Assembly: GCF_036711975.1 (NCBI RefSeq)
Contig: NC_091971.1
Span: forward strand, 21,335,501-21,399,500
Reading direction: 5' to 3'
Source of the DNA: Onthophagus taurus
Lineage: Eukaryota > Arthropoda > Insecta > Coleoptera > Scarabaeidae
DNA: 64,000 nucleotides
Both the position numbers and the translations under genes were made by a program. Numbering within the stretch: the stretch's first letter is position 1; every line of letters starts with the position of its first letter. Of this stretch, positions 9,773 through 19,934 are shown one piece after another. The notes beneath the pieces were generated by a model. It was not told where the DNA came from and did no database searches. It worked only from the letters and a program-made list of their open reading frames with translations.

Positions 9773-12328
9773 CACAGAGCAACAGTGATTCTGCGGCATG
9801 AGATATCTTAGTCAATTTTGGTTCATTTTGGTCCACTGAATATAAAACTAGTAATTTATTTGTTGAATTGACTCTAGTTTTTGAGATAAAGTATTAATTT
9901 ATACAGAAAATTAAATTTTGAGAAAAGAGAATATTGTTGAAATCTATATTTTAAAATTATTTATCCATTCGACTTAAAACAAAAAATAAAACAATATTAA
10001 CTATAATAAACAAAAACATATCGATAACTTTTAAGAAAATCGTTTTCTGTGTGATTTTCTATTGTGTTTTTGATTAAGGCAATCTCTCTGTAAATTCCAG
10101 CAATAATCCGTCATCATATGGTGGTCCCACCGCCCTTTATATCTCTCTTCCATAATCTTGATATCTTGTTGAAACCGCTCCCCTTATTCTTCGCTGTAGT
10201 CACCCAAATTATCTGGAAATTTGTCGAAATGGCTGTGCAAGTAATGCAGTTTCACGCTCATGTTAACGCCCAGTTTTTGGAATTTTTTAAGCATGTTGTC
10301 TACCAATTCATAATGTGTTTCAGCTTTGTGGTTTCCTAAAAAATTTTCGACAACCAATACGAAGCTTGACCATGCTTCCGATTCAACTTGATTCATATGG
10401 TTTTTAAAATCTTGGTTTTTAATAAGGGAGCGAATTTTGGGACCGTCAAAAATACCTGCTTTTAACTTCTCGATACTGAGACCAGGAAATAATTCACAAA
10501 TATATTTGAAGCAGTCGCCGTTCTTATCTAAAGCTTTCACGAATTGTTTCATAAGTCCAAGTTTTATATGGAGGGGAGGCAGGATAACTTTTTCGCGACT
10601 TATTAATGGTTCTTCGATGATGTTTGCTTTTCCTACATCCATGTTAAGTCTCGATGGCCAGACTTTCCTGGTCCAGTGTTCATTTTTCGCTCGACTATCC
10701 CACAGACATAGAAAGCAAGGATATTTTGTGTATCCACTCTGCTGCCCCAATAAAAAGTTTACCATTTTTAAATCTACACACACTTGCCATTGATGTTGAT
10801 CGTATGAAATTTCTTCTAAAACAAGCTTGATGTTTTTATATTCTTCCTTAAGTATAGTGGAATGACCTATTAGGATTGATGCTAACACGTTTCTGTTATG
10901 CAGTAACACACATTTCAAACTTCTTTTAGAACTATCTATGAATAGTCGCCAGTCTTGTGGTTGATATTCTGGAGGGCCTATTAAATTTAAAAGCCCAGAA
11001 ATGTCATTACAATATACGATATCATTCAAATTTGTGAAATAAGGAAGAATATCGCGCTCTCTAGTTCGATAACTTGTTATTGACACGCCAGGATGAAGGC
11101 AATGTTTTTCTTTCAGTCTTGACGCAAGAAGCTCAGCTGATTTCTTCGATAAATTTAAATCTCGAATCAAGTCGTTTAGCTCACTCTGAGAAAACCCTTT
11201 TCGTGTAGGACTACTTTCTTCGAATTCACTTTCACTGCTGTGTTCACTGCTACTGCTAACGTCTAACATTTCAACATCATCATAACAATCGCCGGGTAAA
11301 GAAGTAAATTCCTGTGTTGGTAAATCTTTACTATGCAACGTTGGTGGCTTAGCTGATTGTTGTACATCTGGGTAAATCCATGAACGCTTTTTATACCGAT
11401 TCATACCCTTTACATTTACAGCGCAAAAATAGCAGTCATCAAAGTGGTTTCTTGGCTCTCTCCAAGTCATCGGTATTCCAAATGGCAGCCCTTTTCGACC
11501 TCCTTGTGTCCAGTATCTGATGACTCCACACAAGTTTTACAAACTTTATGCGGAACCCAACATTTATCTTGCTGTCCAAGGTGTTTTCCAAAATATGCCT
11601 GATAGGCTTGTTTCACGAAATCGTTTATATTCCTTCGTTGCTTTTCCTGACAGTATTTACCACATATATAGCAGAAATGATCGGGATTATTAACACAGGA
11701 CTTGCGTGATGATCCACTCATACTTTTTTATTTTCAACAACTACGTCAAGATGACAATAAAAATGACATAAGAATGAGTAAACTACACTGAATAGTGATA
11801 AAAAAAAACAATGTTAAAATTTTAAGGCTATTTGATATTTCGAGGGTTTTGTTATTTTAATAAAAATACCAGTTCCACAATTTATACAATGAAAACAAGT
11901 TGACGAGGAAAAGAGCAATAAATAAAAAACGCGTATGCGATCCCAGATGTGTAACACTCTGCTATACCACCAATGTTGCTTAGTAAAGATTTACCAATAT
12001 AGGTGTTTACTTGTAATTTTATGAAATGTTAGATAATATTAAAAACGAAAAAAATAGTGAAAGTGAATGTGAAGGCTGTAGTCCTATACGTCAATGGCCA
12101 TCTTAGGGTGAGCTTGATATTATATTTTTCCCAATCAGACAACTAATTGTCGATTTATGGTAAATTATGTAAAGCTGTCTTTTCATTTTATATAGATCGG
12201 TTTATCACGAAAACTAGAGTCAATTCAAACAATCTAATTTATAGCATAAGAACTTCATAATGATGTGCATTTAAATTGGCTCCATAAAATTAGGCCGCAG
12301 AAAAAAAATATTGTTTTGTTCCCCTGTG
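9773..12328. mobile_element. CACAG-ended DNA transposon with TAA target duplication
   Basis: The left end starts CACAGAGCAACA. The right end, reverse-complemented, starts CACAGGGGAACA. Further shared blocks follow inside each end: TTCTGCGGC and, about 100 bp in, TTGAATTGACTCTAGTTTT (9873-9891, paired with 12200-12225). TAA flanks both ends (9770-9772 and 12329-12331). A CAC... terminus with a 3-bp duplication fits CACTA/EnSpm-type (CMC) elements. It carries one minus-strand gene covering most of its length. The flanking sequence on both sides appears to be the 3' region of PLE-1, so this is a younger insertion. Confidence 0.75.
10031..11721 (-). pseudogene. transposase-like protein of an arthropod multicopy family
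   Basis: Starts at ATG 11721 with a Cys-rich N-terminus (CVNNPDHFCYICGKY, then CWVPHKVCKTC), a likely zinc-binding domain. One frameshift near 11535 shifts it into a long frame (to 10184) holding MTWREPRNHFDDCYFCAVNV (second Cys pair), an acidic Ser-rich segment, LFIDSSKRSLKCVLLHN, CVDLKMVNFLLG, TKYPCFLCLWDSRA and NLGDYSEE. A single in-frame TAA follows. The same frame then continues with GERFQQDIKIMEERYKGRWD and HMMTDYCW to a stop at 10031-10033. I recognise this as a repeated, uncharacterised arthropod family. Its place inside inverted ends argues that it is a transposase. D in FIDSS, D in CVDLK and an E near GDYSEE/GERF are candidate catalytic residues, but that is inference. Only one frameshift and one stop break it. 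Confidence 0.75.
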
Positions 12329-12331
12329 TAA

Positions 12332-12800
12332 TTTTTGGATTTTATTACTAATTACTTTTTGTCTTGTTTTTGTTTTGTTCATTTAAATTCAAATTTATAC
12401 TGTGTTTCTAACTGTAACAATAGTTATCTACTTTACCCACAATTCATCTTGTCACTCTGAACTTGAATTTAATCTCTAATATCGAGACTTGATTTATAAA
12501 TTCAATGTTTAACAACAGTTTTCTTTTAATAATATCAAATTCATTCCAATTAACTAGTTAAGAACCTTTGTTTGCTGATATCTTAATGTGAATATTGTAT
12601 ACATATATTATGTTTTGCAAAGTTTTAATGTTGACGTGAGTTTAGTTTTTAAGTTTTTTTTATATACATTACTTATAATGCTACTTTAACCTTAATTTTG
12701 TTTAATGTTACTATCTTATATTGTTGTACTTTGTAGGGTCTAATCTACTGATGAAGGGCAGGGCCCGAAACCAGGTCTAGACGATAAATTAATAAATTAT
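12332..12800 (+). mobile_element. resumed 3' region of PLE-1
   Basis: AT-rich sequence that follows directly on the plus-strand PLE-1 sequence if the 2.56-kb transposon and one TAA are removed. It contains no coding frame but ends with a hammerhead motif, as expected of the terminal repeats of Penelope-like elements. Confidence 0.6.
12744..12781 (+). ncRNA. hammerhead ribozyme motif (type I, minimal stem III)
   Basis: The core is complete. CTGATGA lies at 12748-12754 and one unpaired A follows. Stem II is GGGC (12756-12759) pairing with GCCC (12763-12766) around loop AGG. GAAA is at 12767-12770. Stem III is AC (12770-12771) pairing with GT (12775-12776) around CAG, and the cleavage site falls after C12777 (GTC). 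Stem I is TCTA (12744-12747) pairing with TAGA (12778-12781). Such two-base-pair stem III hammerheads are known from terminal repeats of Penelope-like elements. Here it sits at the 3' side of PLE-1. Confidence 0.85.
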
Positions 12801-12849
12801 CACCAAAGTATCATTACATAATTTTTTCTTTTAATAGTTATTTATATTA

Positions 12850-12955
12850 CAAGTGGGCTACAAACATAATTACTGTACGAGTGTGAAGAATTGCACGACG
12901 AGGTCGTAGACCGAGTCGTGCCACACAAGTACTGTAATTACGCTCTAGTCCACGT
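12850..12955. repeat. short hairpin repeat (MITE-like)
   Basis: An imperfect inverted repeat. The left arm GTGGGCTACAAACATAATTA, then CTGTAC, pairs with a right arm ending GTAATTACGCTCTAGTCCAC. The centre contains a smaller hairpin around GAGGTCGTAGACCGAGTCG. There is no coding capacity. The layout is similar in style to the repeat starting at 13351. Confidence 0.55.
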
Positions 12956-13350
12956 GTGATATACAGCATTTTATCTACCGCTGTTTAAAATTACTAAAAA
13001 ATCAATTTCTTTAAACAAGTCTATTTGACATTTACAAATATATTTTGAAATGATTGTTGACAATTTTGAATTGTCAGTTTCAACAACATGTTTACTCATC
13101 TGGAATAAGTGTTTCGAAATGTAAAAACATAACAATTAATGTTTGTAATAAATAGTATTGTTTCTCTGTAAGTAGATAGCACTTTTTCTTTTGTATTGTT
13201 GCTCGTTTCAATAAATTAAGTCTGTTCTGATTAGGCTAAAAATGCGTTACGTAATGAAACCAGTGCGGTAATGAACTTCATTACGTAACTCAAATCACCT
13301 CAAATGAGTGCGGTAATGATGACTGCACGCAGTCATAGAGCAGTCGTAGA

Positions 13351-13746
13351 TAATAGTATATTATTCAACAAGCGTATAATGGCGGCTGTTACCCACGAAG
13401 AAGAAGTTGCAACACGAGCGAGCGAAGCGAGCGAGTGTTGTAATCTGAGTGGGTAACATCCATTATACGCAAGTTGAATACTATACTTTATCTACAACTA
13501 TTTAATTTTGAAAAAAAAATCAAAAAAACGAAAAAAAAATAAACTTGATAGACATTTCAGACATAACCTCAATATAAGAAAGCTGTCATTTCTGTTAATA
13601 TTTTGTTTTTTGATTAGTAGGCAGTGTCAGAAGTGTGGAATAATGGCCTCATTATTCAACACTTTGTCTGTCATGGGTAATGAGTGTCATTACCCGTCAA
13701 AAATCAATTGTATAACGAATAGATAATTCAATAGTTGTAGATAAAA
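13351..13746. repeat. 396-bp dispersed repeat, copy 1 (compound hairpin)
   Basis: This block recurs at 21153-21548 with one difference seen (G/A near 13605). Its first 145 bp form a hairpin. The arm ATTATTCAACAAGCGTATAA pairs with the region ending 13495, and the loop carries the palindrome GCGAGCGAAGCGAGCG. The rest is bounded by a second inverted pair (TATCTACAACTATT at about 13488 and AATAGTTGTAGATA at about 13730). The 72-codon open frame inside is preserved only because the copies are nearly identical; it does not look like a gene. Confidence 0.85.
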
Positions 13747-13903
13747 TAATATTAATATTGACTGTACTAAAAAAAATGGCGGTAAGAAATTTAAAATCTA
13801 CACCAGGGATCTACTACTTCAGGGATTTTTCCATAAATCATTTATAATGATTTTATCTATATCCGCTACTTTACGGACTGTATAATTTAATAAAAAGTAT
13901 TAT

Positions 13904-14782
13904 TTTGTAGTTGTTGACGCTTACACTAAATGGTTAGAAATTTTTCCAATGTCAAATATCGCTTCGACTTTAACAATTAATGTATTGAGATCGTTATTTT
14001 CACGGTTTGGATTGCCCTTAACTTTGGCTTCGGATAATGGCAGATTATTAGTATCTGATGAATTTGAAATGTTTTTAAAGAAAAATAATATAAAACACCT
14101 TACTAGTCCACCCTATCACCCATCGTCTAATGGTGCTGCTGAAAATGTAGTCAAAACAGTTAAAAATGTATTAAAAAAATCACTTTTAAATAAAACTAAT
14201 GGTGATTTAAACTGCCTTTTGAGTCGGTTTCTATTTGATTACCGTAATACTCCGCATTGTACTACTGGAGTTAGTCCAGCAATTTTAATGTTTGGTCGTT
14301 CGTTAAGAACAAGATTTTCTTCTTTTTTACCTTTTACCAATAATGAAAACGAGTTTTGTAATAAAGATATTAATGATGTAGCTGAAAAGGTAAAAAGAAT
14401 CAAAGAAAAACAAGTAAAATATAGTAAGGGAAAGAATTATATAAAGTTTGAAATCGATGAAATTGTATTAGTTAAGAATTACGCAATTGTAAATAAGCCA
14501 GTTTTTATTAAAGGAAAGATCGTTAAAGTAATAGGAAATCGTACGTATCTAGTTGAAATTCCAGAATTACAGAAGAAGTGGAAAAGAGATCCAAGACAAA
14601 TAAGAAAATTTACTTTTGTTGAATCACGTATTCCTTTTGATAGTTCTGGAAGTTCAAATAATAATAATCAGTCTAAAGATCCTAGTAGCGAAAATTCATG
14701 CAACAACGAAAGCGCAGAAAGTTTAGTTATTAACCGTCCGAAGCGCATGATCAAACCTGTGGATAGATTATGTTATGAATAA
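13904..14782 (+). pseudogene. gypsy-type integrase, 5'-truncated
   Basis: The C-terminal part of a gypsy-type LTR retrotransposon polyprotein. It enters at FVVVDAYTKWLEIFP (first catalytic Asp, codon 13916-13918), followed by LTLASDNGRLLVSDEF (second Asp) and PSSNGAAENVVKTVK (catalytic Glu). Then comes the region LFDYRNTPHCTTGVSPAILM, a basic tail ending RPKRMIKPVDRLCYE, and a stop at 14780-14782. The whole D-D-E core reads without interruption over about 290 codons. Protease, RT and RNase H are missing upstream, and the left boundary falls somewhere between the repeat at 13746 and 13904. Confidence 0.88.
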
Positions 14783-14819
14783 TAGTTTATGTTTATTTTT
14801 TTTTTTTTAGGGAAGATAA

Positions 14820-14976
14820 TGTAGTGTATTTTTTTTTAAAAACGTTTTGTAAACCTGTTTTAACTCAGTTCTGAGTTGACTTCGCTCGAATAAAGATGTT
14901 TGTTAATTATAACAAGTTAAAGTCTTTAATTTGAATATACTCAAAAGTAACTCAAATAAAATACATCACAACTACA
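14820..14976 (+). repeat. putative short LTR of the gypsy element
   Basis: A purine tract (GGGAAGATAA) follows the stop codon. The next segment begins TGTAGTG and ends CATCACAACTACA, so the ends are TG...CA with TGTAGT/ACTACA as inverted tips. It includes AATAAA (14889-14894). At about 157 bp it is short for a gypsy LTR. There is no second copy in the window to confirm the borders. Confidence 0.5.
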
Positions 14977-15940
14977 TTATTTAAATTCATGTCATAAGCT
15001 TGTGTTTAATAACTTCAAGAAATTTATAGCACCCTAGAATACACAGAAAGTTGTTGATATTGTATAAGTTGGGTTTTGCTGGTACAAATTCTATTAAGTT
15101 CATTACGACCACAAACTAAAATAAATGGGACCGCATTACGTCTTTCACCGTGAACACAATCTAATGCGAACCAGTCTAATGGTTAGGGTTTTCCAGGAAA
15201 TCTCTGGGACATATTCATCCCCCCGTATGAATGGAGTAACACCCCCACAATTCCTCTTTCACTAGTACACCCGATAATTTATTTCCCAGTTTTTCGGAAA
15301 TGATCGAATTTAGCGAACCAGCCCTTTCATTTTAACGCCTCCGATGTCACACGTTTCACTGAACAATTTAATTTGGAATATTTATCTTGCGCAAGCAAAT
15401 TTCATGTTAATTATAAAGTACAATCCAACATCATTCAATGATATTTCAAATAAAATGGAGTGTATTTGACAATTTTAAAATAGATATCCATTTAATTCAA
15501 AAGTAGTTAGTTAGGTCACGTGCTAAATTCGCTTTTAATTTATTTGTATTCTTGTTTTTAGTGGATTATTCAGGGAAAAGCGTGAGTTGAGCACGTTGCG
15601 AATAAAATGAAGTTGAACAGGTGTCCTTGTACCGAAACCTCTTAAAATTTTACGATTGTATATCCATTTTAAACTTGGATAATAAATTTTCGTTTTAATC
15701 CGAAGAACGTTATAAACGTCCAATAAAATTTAAATTTGTTTATTAAGATCTCATTTTAATTTTAATAATTTAAAATAATCGCATTAAATTTTAAATCAAT
15801 CGATTTTACTTTTTAGACATCTAGTATCGAATAGATCAAACATACAAGTAACAACAAAAAGTGTTCTGGTCGATTTTATAACAGAAATCGTCTTCATTGA
15901 GTTACTATTAAAACACCTAGAGGCCTATAGAGTACTTTTA
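14977..15940. other. no recognisable gene
   Basis: AT-rich sequence with a slightly GC-richer patch near 15160-15360. A 62-codon minus frame at 15535-15723 has no recognisable motif. If the exon at 15946-16199 is real, this is its first intron. Confidence 0.35.
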
Positions 15941-15945
15941 CTTAC

Positions 15946-16199
15946 TTGCAAACAATCGGCGGTAAGTTAACATCTTTTTGAAATTTTTTGATTTCTTCTT
16001 GCCTAGAAAACTCCGATCGAAAAGTTCCATTACTTCCAATTGAAATTTCCTCATCTTCTAAAATTTCATTCAAACCTTTTTTTCTAGCTATAACTTTATT
16101 TACCCAATCATCCACTTCATCGCGGACGTCTCTTCCAGTCTTTTTATACTCAATCAAAAGATGCAATGTTTCCCAAAAACCTTCTTCGTTCATATCCAT
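15946..16199 (-). CDS. possible first coding exon, unknown protein
   Basis: I do not recognise the family. A minus-strand frame starts at ATG 16199 (MDMNEEGFWETLHLLIEYKK) and runs as a hydrophilic, charged protein (ARKKGLNEILEDEEISIG, FSRQEEIKKFQKDVNLPP). At 15946/15945 it meets a consensus donor, CAA followed by GTAAGT, leaving 84 codons plus two bases. Composition, lack of stops and the strong donor make an exon more likely than chance. No matching acceptor or next exon was identified on the minus strand down to the window start. It has no similarity to the transposons here. Confidence 0.45.
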
Positions 16200-17480
16200 T
16201 ACAAATTATTAAATATTTCTTGGAAAATTTATCAATTTTAATTAAAACTGTTCTTTAATGCTGCTTTTTTGTTAATATTTAGTAGATAACGTGTTGAGTT
16301 CACGCAGTCTAGAACGTAACAAAGCTAAAACTGTAACGTAGCATGATATGGTTGTCAAAAGTCACCCCGTTTCAACGCGAATGAAAGAGGGTGGGTGACG
16401 CCCCCAACTTGTTTCTTTTTTTCGGCGAAAAACGAATAAATAACTCCTTTATTATTTAGGTACGATGAACCTCCAAGAATTTGTTTTCATTTGAAGAAAA
16501 ATCTGATTTTAAGAAAAATTCTTTGTGGAAAAATCCAATTAATAAAATGGTTTTTATAATTTCTAATAAGATTATATAACTGAAATCGTAATTGGTGTGT
16601 CGTTCAACTAAAAATCCAATTAAAACTGACTCAGTTTGGTGCTTGGGGGAGACGGCCATGGTTTTCGAAACCGGATGTAACGGAGTTTACCGCGTTGCAA
16701 AATCGAAAGGGAATGTGTTGGCGACGAATACTACATTGCAATTAAAGGATCTCTGCAGTATTGACCAAACGCTTAGCACTTCACTTTTAGGGGTTGTGTA
16801 ACGCTTTTCCAACTTTTTTTTATTTTTCGTTTTTTTCTATCGGTTTATGGCTTTGTTGTATCTTTTAAAGTTATTTTCGTTTTTGCGTTGTTTTCGTGTT
16901 TCATTTTTCGCATGTTAGGCACGCAATCATAAAGTGACTATAAAAAACACTATGTATTTTTTAAATAGTATTTGAAATTGGATTTATAGGTAAGTGCTTA
17001 TTACGCTTAAAAAAGTTGACTTAACCACAAATAACACAATAAAACTATATAAAACAGTTTCTTGGAAGTGGTTTCATATTTTCATATGTTATGATATTTA
17101 TAACGTAAATTTATATTAGCAAAAGAAGAGAGTAACAACTACTCGACGTTTACAGCATAACTTGAAGATCTACATCGTGTTTTGTAAGGCAAGATCTTTG
17201 CTTTTGCTAGAACACTTGGACTGAGCAAGATAAATTTTGATACGGTTCTATTGGACAATAATGGTTGTTATTGGTTGCGATGCAAGAATTGGTTGATTCA
17301 ACAAAATGTAGTGAACAAAATAAGGCACAATGAGATAAACTGTATTTTGTATATTACAAATCTAACACAAACAGTTATTCATTGTCAGGTAACTTTTGTT
17401 GTGGATCCTAAACCTAATAACGAAGGAGGATGGCCTTCTTCCTGGGATGGTCGATTCCCAGGATTTCCACATTTACTCTA
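16200..17480. other. no recognisable gene; possible promoter side of the 15946-16199 exon
   Basis: Sequence upstream of the candidate exon, then AT-rich DNA. Open frames at 16592-16801 and 17251-17574 have no recognisable motif. The latter runs into the start of the next Penelope-like element. Confidence 0.35.
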
Positions 17481-17489
17481 TTGTAACGA

Positions 17490-19060
17490 CCAAGATTCTT
17501 TTCCACGTATTTTCCAATGGGTTTTTCGGATAACATCAAGACGTCCTATAGACATCACGCTGTTCAGTTATTGAAGACAAGAATGAACCTTAACACCAGG
17601 TTAGCCAAGCTACATAATAGAAAACATTTCTTACTCAAGTGTCGACGACATGGATTAATACCCACACACGTCAAGAACGGCATGTAAAGCGTTAATTCTT
17701 TGATGTTTGGCGCCAGAGGTGTAATCACTGGAAGGATTCGTGAATTTAATGATGGTTTGGCGGTAAAAGTAATTAATTTTGAAATCGATATTACCTTTTA
17801 TGATTTAAAAAAGATTAACAATTAAGCAAATAGAACATAGATAGGCTTGTAGATAGTTTACTGTTAGACCTGTTCAACGATTTCGATCAAAGATTAAACT
17901 TGTCATACACGAAGATTTTTAACAATACAAAGAAATTAAATATAAAGAAGTTTAAGAAACTGCAAGAGGGGTTTAACTTCAACAATGTATGTAAAAATAA
18001 TGACAGGTGGTCTATTAATAGAAGTAATGTTGAGGTTCCCGAAATTGTAAAGAATTTTTTGTCCCCTAAATGCGAATAAAATGTAAAGCGCACGGTGCAC
18101 CAATGTTATCACTAATTTTTTACAAGGAAGATCACAGCTAGAACGCTTTCAGTCTTTAATAAAAAAGGCATTTTTATCAACTAAAGCATTTCTGAGGAAG
18201 GATAGAGATGACCCTCTATCAAATTACTATTTGTATGAATGAATCACACATACATACAAAAATCTATTAGTTTATTTGGCAATCAGTCCACATATACAAT
18301 TTTAAGTAAGGATCCTACCTCCACCATACACAATAGAAATAATCAATTCTCTAAGTTACTGCTAGAAAGGGAGTACATTGACAAAAACACTTATATAAGA
18401 TTAATTTGTCATAATGGTGTAGCACCCAGATACTATGGACTTCCGAAAATTCACAAACCTGACTGTCCCTTGCGCCCTATTATTTCTTTTGTTGGTTCAC
18501 CTACATATCAACTGTCTAAATTCTTAGCTAAAATTTTGAGTCAGGCCTCCAGTGAAAGAACCACCTATAACATCAAGGCACGTTTACGTTTATTGATAAA
18601 ATAAAGGATTTTAAGTTACCACGTGGTTATGTATTGATTTCACTTGACGTGGTTTCATTATTCACTAACATTCCCTTAGAGTTGGTAAAAAAACTTATCA
18701 CTACTAAGTGGGACTTGTTGGAAATGACAACATCTATTGACAAAGAGCTGTTCGTCGAATTGATAGTGTTTTTGTTTGAATCATGTCATTTTATTTTTGA
18801 TAAAAAAATCAAATCATCTTTTGGATGAGTGCGTTCCTTTACTCAACTTTACTTTTCCCTTCATCTTTAAGTATGTAGATGATATTATCTGTGCGGTTTC
18901 CTCAGCCCAGATTGACAGTGTTCTTGACGTATTTAATGGTTTTGATCCACATTTACAGTTTACTGCTGAGACCGAGGTTAACTCATATATACCTTTTCTG
19001 GATACGAAGGTTATTAGAAATGATGACCAGACCATTCATCATCATTCATGGATTTAATAG
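17490..19060 (+). pseudogene. Penelope-like element PLE-2 fragment
   Basis: A degraded PLE ORF on the plus strand in several frames. Near 17590-17680 it reads LAKLHNRKHFLLKCRRHGLI and P-THVKN. At 17880-18080 it reads IFNNTKKLNIKKF through VEVPEIVKNFLSPKCE, the N-terminal region. At 18400-18540 it reads RYYGLPKIHK and PLRPIISFVGSPTYQLSKFL. At 18634-18700 it reads ISLDVVSLFTNIPLELV (motif A). At 18865-19010 it reads FKYVDDIICAV (intact YVDD) and FTAETEVNSYIPFLDTKVI. Motif B and the nuclease domain are deleted or missing. It stops abruptly near 19057, where a different transposase sequence starts. Confidence 0.85.
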
Positions 19061-19930
19061 CCGCTGTTGTGTAAAACGACTGCAGAAAAATGTAACGAAC
19101 GACGAGATCTTGCAGCTGTTGCATTTGATTACATGCAGAATCTACAACTGCCACAGATCCCTGTACAACATTTCTTTTACCTATCTTAATTAAGTATAAG
19201 TGTGTTCTGCATTCACGACTTGAAGACAAACAAATCATTTTTTTATATTTACTATGAGGGTGTAGCTGCAAAAGACCCTAATGATTCATACTGGAGTATG
19301 GGGATAGAAAAGTATGTTTCTTTTGATGTACAAGAACTCCTATTGTTTTCTGATAATTGTTCAGGGCAAAACAAGAATCACTGCATAATAAGAGTATGCG
19401 TGGTCTTAACTAAAAGTGGAAGGTTTCAGAAGGTGCAGCAGTATTACCCTTTGTGACAGAGATTTTGGAGTGATTAACCACTTAAACATCTCGAACGAGA
19501 CCTTCTCGCACATCAAATGCGTTCCGATTTGCGCTATCCCGAAAAAAACCCTCGCATTAAGTGGTTAAGCTTACGGAAAGTTGACCGAGTTTATGATGTC
19601 TATACATTTGATGGATGCCAAAAACGAATGAATGAAATGAATTCCATTTTCAGTGTCAAAATTTCACCACTTTGTTCATGAAGCAACAAACCCTGGCGTT
19701 GTTAAGGTCACGGAATATATTAATGGATTCATGTGGAACACCTTTAAGCTGACTCATCCCAGAAGAGAGCAAAGAATATCCAGATACAATTGCCAAAACA
19801 AAAAGTTTGCAATGATAACTTACCAATTTTAGAAACAAAACTTAAAAATATCAAAACATTGCTTCAATGGGTAGAAGACGATTATAAACAATTTTATGAA
19901 GAAATTCTTGAAAATTACTTATTAGTTTGA
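19060..19930 (+). pseudogene. transposase-like pseudogene with DNCSGQNKN motif
   Basis: Pieces in several frames: RRDLAAVAFDYMQNLQLPQI near 19105-19165, VFCIHDLKTNKSFFYIYYEG (19202 on), then YVSFDVQELLLFSDNCSGQN, KNHCIIRVC, KSGRFQKVQQYYPL and CDRDFGVI. It resumes after a small insertion with LRKVDRVYDVYTFDG, and ends near LQWVEDDYKQFYEEILENYL (about 19860-19925). I recognise SDNCxGQNKN followed by CDRDFG as a repeated, uncharacterised arthropod family that is probably a transposase, but I cannot name the superfamily. Flanking inverted ends were not found. It abuts the end of PLE-2. Confidence 0.6.
19478..19564. mobile_element. 87-bp TTAA-flanked insert
   Basis: TTAA at 19474-19477 and 19565-19568 flanks an 87-bp segment that starts CCACTTAA and ends TTAAGTGG. 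The host frame reads CDRDFGVI just before and LRKVDRVYD just after, so removing the insert and one TTAA nearly restores the reading frame. The TTAA duplication is the piggyBac signature, but the termini are too short to assign a family. Confidence 0.6.
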
Positions 19931-19934
19931 TGTT

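Noticed and set aside
13508..13726. Lys-rich open frame conserved at 21310-21528
   Set aside because: It is conserved only because the whole 396-bp repeat is duplicated. The sequence is A-rich and lacks a protein motif.
17251..17574. 107-codon open frame as a host gene
   Set aside because: No recognisable motif or splice signals, and it runs into the N-terminal part of PLE-2.
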